From assembly GCA_013695975.1 (NCBI GenBank), contig JACCZL010000002.1, forward strand, positions 1 to 7,753: 7,753 nt of DNA, in the 5' to 3' direction. Within the stretch, counting starts at the first letter, position 1. Every line of letters starts with the position of its first letter. The DNA is from Chloroflexota bacterium. GTDB taxonomy: Bacteria > Chloroflexota > UBA6077 > JACCZL01. Below are positions 5,651 to 7,753 of the stretch, piece after piece. The notes beneath the pieces were generated by a model that had not been told where the DNA came from, ran no database searches, and saw nothing but the letters and a program-made list of their open reading frames with translations. The translations under genes were made by a program, and so were the position numbers.

Positions 5651-6667
5651 TCAGCGGGGGACGGCCTCGACCACGCTCAGCGACGACCGCGTCGGGACTA
5701 CCTTCGTCAGCTCGAAGCCCGCCGCCGCCAGGAGCGCGCGGTATTCGGCCTCGGTGCGCTCCTGGCCGCCGGTCCAGACCAGCATGGCCAGGTCCGCCAG
5801 CTTGCCGGAGGAAGGGTCGTTGCCGGGCGGGATGACCGTCTCGACCAGGAGGAGCCGGCCCGTGGCCGGCATCGCCCGATGGCACCGCTCCAGGATGCGG
5901 AGCGCGCGCTCGTCGTCCCAGTCGTGGACGATCCACTTGAGGACGTAGGTGTCCCCGCCCGCCACGACGGACGCGAAGAAGTCCCCCGCGACGAGCTCGC
6001 AGCGCTGTCCGAGTCCGGCGGCGTCGAGATACTGCCGCGCCCCGGGGATGACGTGGGCCTGGTCGAAGAGGATCCCGCGCACATCGGGATTGGTGCGCAG
6101 GATGGCGGCGAGCAAGGCGCCGCGTCCGCCGCCGACGTCGACGACGGTCCGGAACGCCGAGAAGTCGTAGGCAGCGGTGACCGCGTCGGCGTCCGGGCCG
6201 CTCCGGCTCGTCATGGCCGCGTCGAAGATGGCGCCGGCATCGGGGCGATCGGCCAGGTACGCGAAGATGCCCGTCCCGTAGGTGTGCTCGAAGGCGGGTT
6301 GCCCGGTCGTCACGCTCTGCAGGAGCTGCCCCCACGGCCGCCAACTCCACTCTTCGCCGAGCATGATGGCGAAGGAGCGCACGGAGCCCGGGGCGTCGCT
6401 CCGGAGCGGCTCGGCCAGTGGGGTGAGGCAGAAGCGGCCGTCCTCCTCCTCGGCGAAGATGCCGACGCTCGCCAGCGCGCGCAGGATACGGTACAGGGCC
6501 GGGGCGTGGGCGTTCGCCGCGACCGCGAGCTCATCGACCCCTTTCGGCCCGTCCGCGAGCGCATCGGCCGTGCCGAGCTTGGCGACCACAGAGATCGCCT
6601 GAGCGACCCAGGTGGCGGTCAGCTTCTGATACAGCGTGACCGTCGGGGGTACGCCGTCTGCCTGCAT
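5651..6667 (-). CDS. SAM-dependent O-methyltransferase (Methyltransf_2 type)
   Basis: A 338-residue small-molecule O-methyltransferase of the group that includes bacterial polyketide and plant phenolic O-methyltransferases, probably methylating a hydroxyl on a secondary metabolite or aromatic compound. Residues about 10-95 form the helical winged-helix dimerisation domain (LYQKLTATWVAQAISVVAKLG through LYRILRALASVGIF). The SAM-binding loop is VVDVGGGRG (175-183). LKWIVHDWDDERA (243-255) carries the expected catalytic His248, and VETVIPPG (275-282) the partner Glu. The C-terminus has the usual ERTEAEYRALLAAAGF tract. The ATG at 6667 was chosen because CCTCC at 6676-6680 gives a minus-strand GGAGG 8 bases upstream and the family domain begins there; the frame stays open far upstream but that part is not protein-like. 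It lies 59 bp downstream of a small membrane protein gene, likely in one operon. Substrate unknown. Confidence 0.88.
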   Translation of the reverse strand: MQADGVPPTVTLYQKLTATWVAQAISVVAKLGTADALADGPKGVDELAVAANAHAPALYRILRALASVGIFAEEEDGRFCLTPLAEPLRSDAPGSVRSFAIMLGEEWSWRPWGQLLQSVTTGQPAFEHTYGTGIFAYLADRPDAGAIFDAAMTSRSGPDADAVTAAYDFSAFRTVVDVGGGRGALLAAILRTNPDVRGILFDQAHVIPGARQYLDAAGLGQRCELVAGDFFASVVAGGDTYVLKWIVHDWDDERALRILERCHRAMPATGRLLLVETVIPPGNDPSSGKLADLAMLVWTGGQERTEAEYRALLAAAGFELTKVVPTRSSLSVVEAVPR

Positions 6668-6726
6668 GACGCTCACCTCCTGGCGCAGAGACGCCGCCTC
6701 GCCACTGGGCTGCGGCCGGACCGACG

Positions 6727-7011
6727 TTAGCGGCCGGCGCCGACCAAGTCGGACGCTTGCTGGACCGCCTCGTGACCATCGTGGAGCACGTTCTCGTGGC
6801 TGGGGTATAGGACTTTGAAGGCCAGGGCGAACAGGATGAACGTCGGTGGCCATTGGCCAACGAAGACGGCGGCATCCTTCTTCCCGACCAGGCGAAGGAG
6901 CGCCGACAGTGCGATGCTGCCGAGGGCGGCCCCTAGGTACACCTGCGTCGGGACCGCCTCCATCATCTTGAGGTACGTGGCGGTTGTCTCGGTCGTGTCG
7001 TTCGACTGCAT
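6727..7011 (-). CDS. Small two-helix membrane protein of unknown function
   Basis: A 94-residue protein with a polar N-terminus (MQSNDTTETTATYLKMMEA), a first hydrophobic helix about residues 24-43 (VYLGAALGSIALSALLRLVG), a short KKD turn, and a second helix about 47-69 containing GQWPPTFILFALAFKVLYP. A polar tail follows, rich in His and acidic residues. The GQWPPTF tract resembles small conserved bacterial hypothetical proteins; no function is known to me. Two ATGs are adjacent: 7014 is only 2 bases from the AAGGAG (7017-7022) and 7011 is 5 bases away, so 7011 is preferred. It is the first gene of a probable two-gene operon with the O-methyltransferase. A hairpin at 7034-7057 lies in its leader. 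Confidence 0.75.
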   Translation of the reverse strand: MQSNDTTETTATYLKMMEAVPTQVYLGAALGSIALSALLRLVGKKDAAVFVGQWPPTFILFALAFKVLYPSHENVLHDGHEAVQQASDLVGAGR

Positions 7012-7033
7012 CATCGCTCCTTATGGGTGAATT

Positions 7034-7057
7034 CGGCCTGCGATCGGTCGCAGGCCG
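7034..7057. promoter_or_regulatory. Perfect 10-bp hairpin in the leader of the minus-strand operon
   Basis: CGGCCTGCGA (7034-7043) and TCGCAGGCCG (7048-7057) are exact inverted copies around a TCGG loop. AATT at 7030-7033 and 7064-7067 could extend the arms across a bulge. On the minus strand the stem ends 11 bases before AAGGAG. It could be an RNA element controlling translation or stability, or an operator between the divergent transcripts. It has no T-tract, so it is not a typical terminator. Confidence 0.5.
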
Positions 7058-7073
7058 GACTCGAATTGCAACT

Positions 7074-7104
7074 ATCATGCCAACGATCTTGAATTTCGCA
7101 TCAA
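7074..7104 (-). promoter_or_regulatory. Weak candidate promoter of the minus-strand operon
   Basis: On the minus strand, TTGATG (7099-7104) and CATGAT (7074-7079) are 19 bp apart, each matching consensus at 4 of 6. Start would be near 7067, giving a leader of about 56 bases that includes the hairpin at 7034-7057. The surrounding bases are the most AT-rich of the divergent region. Confidence 0.25.
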
Positions 7105-7185
7105 CGTATCGAATGACCGGTGCTCGTCCGGGACAGCGATTCGGCGGGTAGGTGTACCGACAGCTCTGACGAGGTGTGAAGGGAA

Positions 7186-7214
7186 TTGACAACCCAGCGA
7201 TTCAGGCGTAGAGT
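7186..7214 (+). promoter_or_regulatory. Promoter of the VOC-family gene
   Basis: TTGACA (7186-7191), a 17-bp spacer and TAGAGT (7209-7214) form a sigma-70-type promoter. Fourteen of 17 spacer bases, and 24 of 29 overall, match the promoter at 5013-5041. Expected start is near 7221, with GGAGG at 7243-7247. Confidence 0.65.
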
Positions 7215-7256
7215 GGGCCCGTCCCGACGCGCGTATGCTCAAGGAGGGTTAGTGCC

Positions 7257-7664
7257 ATGGCGACGCACCCGCAGACCGGGGCCGCCCATCACATCCGCCT
7301 CACCGTGACCGACCCCGCCCGCTCCCGCGATTTCTACACCGAGCTGCTCGGCTTCCAGGTGGCGATGGAGTTCCCCGACGGGGTGCTCGTCAGCAACGGG
7401 ACGCTTCTCTTGGGACTCCGGACCGGCCCGGATACCGCTCGGGTGAGTGTGAGCGACCGCTTCGACCCAAACCGCGTGGGGCTGGATCATCTCGCGCTCA
7501 GCGTTGGGAGCCGCGGGGACATCGAGGCGGCCGCGCGGTTGTTGGACGAGCGTGGGGTCACCCACGGCGAGATCGTGGACCTCGGGCCTGACTTCGGCCT
7601 GTACGTGATGATGCTTGAGGACCCGGACGGTATCCAACTCGAACTGACGGCACCGCACAGCTGA
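7257..7664 (+). CDS. VOC-family (glyoxalase/dioxygenase-fold) protein
   Basis: A complete 135-residue protein of the vicinal-oxygen-chelate superfamily, which includes glyoxalase I, extradiol dioxygenases and fosfomycin-resistance enzymes. The ATG at 7257 follows AAGGAGGG (7241-7248). Two beta-alpha-beta-beta-beta units are visible: HHIRLTVTDPARSRDFYTELLGF (residues 11-33) and GLDHLALSV (75-83) with GDIEAAARLLDERGV (87-101). LEDPDGIQLELTAP (120-133) is the usual closing strand. Candidate metal ligands are His12, His78 and Glu129; a ligand in the second strand (LLLGL, about 50-54) is not evident. It is therefore a likely metal-dependent enzyme with unknown substrate. It diverges from the membrane protein/O-methyltransferase pair. 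Specific function cannot be assigned. Confidence 0.88.
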   Translation: MATHPQTGAAHHIRLTVTDPARSRDFYTELLGFQVAMEFPDGVLVSNGTLLLGLRTGPDTARVSVSDRFDPNRVGLDHLALSVGSRGDIEAAARLLDERGVTHGEIVDLGPDFGLYVMMLEDPDGIQLELTAPHS

Positions 7665-7670
7665 GCTGCA

Positions 7671-7708
7671 CCAGGGGCGTGGGCTGGCGGAGGGGCTGCT
7701 TCCCCTGG
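7671..7708 (+). terminator. Possible terminator hairpin after the VOC gene
   Basis: CCAGGGG (7671-7677) and CCCCTGG (7702-7708) form a perfect 7-bp stem starting 6 bases after the stop codon. A shorter AGGGG/CCCCT stem lies inside. The loop is long and no T-tract follows. No gene is recognisable in the remaining bases to 7753. Confidence 0.25.
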
Positions 7709-7753
7709 GGCCCCGTGCCCCAAGAGACCTGGCGAACCGGGCCTCCTCTCGAT

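Noticed and set aside
5475..6350. Long minus-strand frame overlapping the O-methyltransferase
   Set aside because: Apart from its last 42 codons it is Arg-rich shadow of the methyltransferase; only the tail is reported, as a possible remnant.
6668..7192. In-frame N-terminal extension of the O-methyltransferase (175 residues)
   Set aside because: It is Arg/Pro-rich and not protein-like, overlaps the membrane protein gene in another frame, and the ATG at 6667 has a well-placed GGAGG.
1..7753. CRISPR array, rRNA, tRNA or a multi-gene defence system
   Set aside because: No regularly spaced repeats, no recognisable RNA gene landmarks and no nuclease, reverse transcriptase or toxin-antitoxin genes were seen.

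Overview
The window is high-GC bacterial DNA with dense genes, GGAGG-type ribosome binding sites and strongly GC-biased third codon positions. It carries two large GT-C-type membrane glycosyltransferases. A Chloroflexota (for example Thermomicrobia-like) or actinobacterial-type host would fit, but no marker gene is present and the lineage is not settled.

Left part (1-3451): a plus-strand, MptA/MptB-like polyprenol-phosphate mannosyltransferase runs in from beyond the left edge. It faces a minus-strand PMT_2/ArnT-like glycosyltransferase, and the two stop codons are only 59 bp apart. The first enzyme appears to carry an SH3-like domain inserted in an extracytoplasmic loop. Both probably build extracytoplasmic glycans from lipid-linked sugars, but they are convergent and not one operon.

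Middle (3452-5094): an intergenic region interrupted by a compact IS630-family insertion sequence of about 1255 bp at a TA dinucleotide. Its terminal inverted repeats abut the promoter on one side and the stop codon on the other. The transposase is split into two frames at TCC CCC TGA, where a +1 shift restores a canonical IS630 protein.

Right part (5095-7753): a 99-aa small protein, possibly of ABM/dimeric alpha-beta-barrel type (plus strand); a short minus-strand tract that looks like the tail of a decayed gene; a minus-strand pair of a small two-helix membrane protein followed by a SAM-dependent O-methyltransferase; and a divergent plus-strand VOC/glyoxalase-fold gene. A strong 10-bp hairpin lies in the leader of the minus-strand pair.

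The clearest regulatory pattern is a shared promoter design. The promoters of the 99-aa gene and the VOC gene match at 24 of 29 positions, including most of the spacer. The IS promoter and the promoter of the second glycosyltransferase use related -10 elements. No rRNA, tRNA or CRISPR array was seen, and no multi-gene defence or mobile system beyond the IS.
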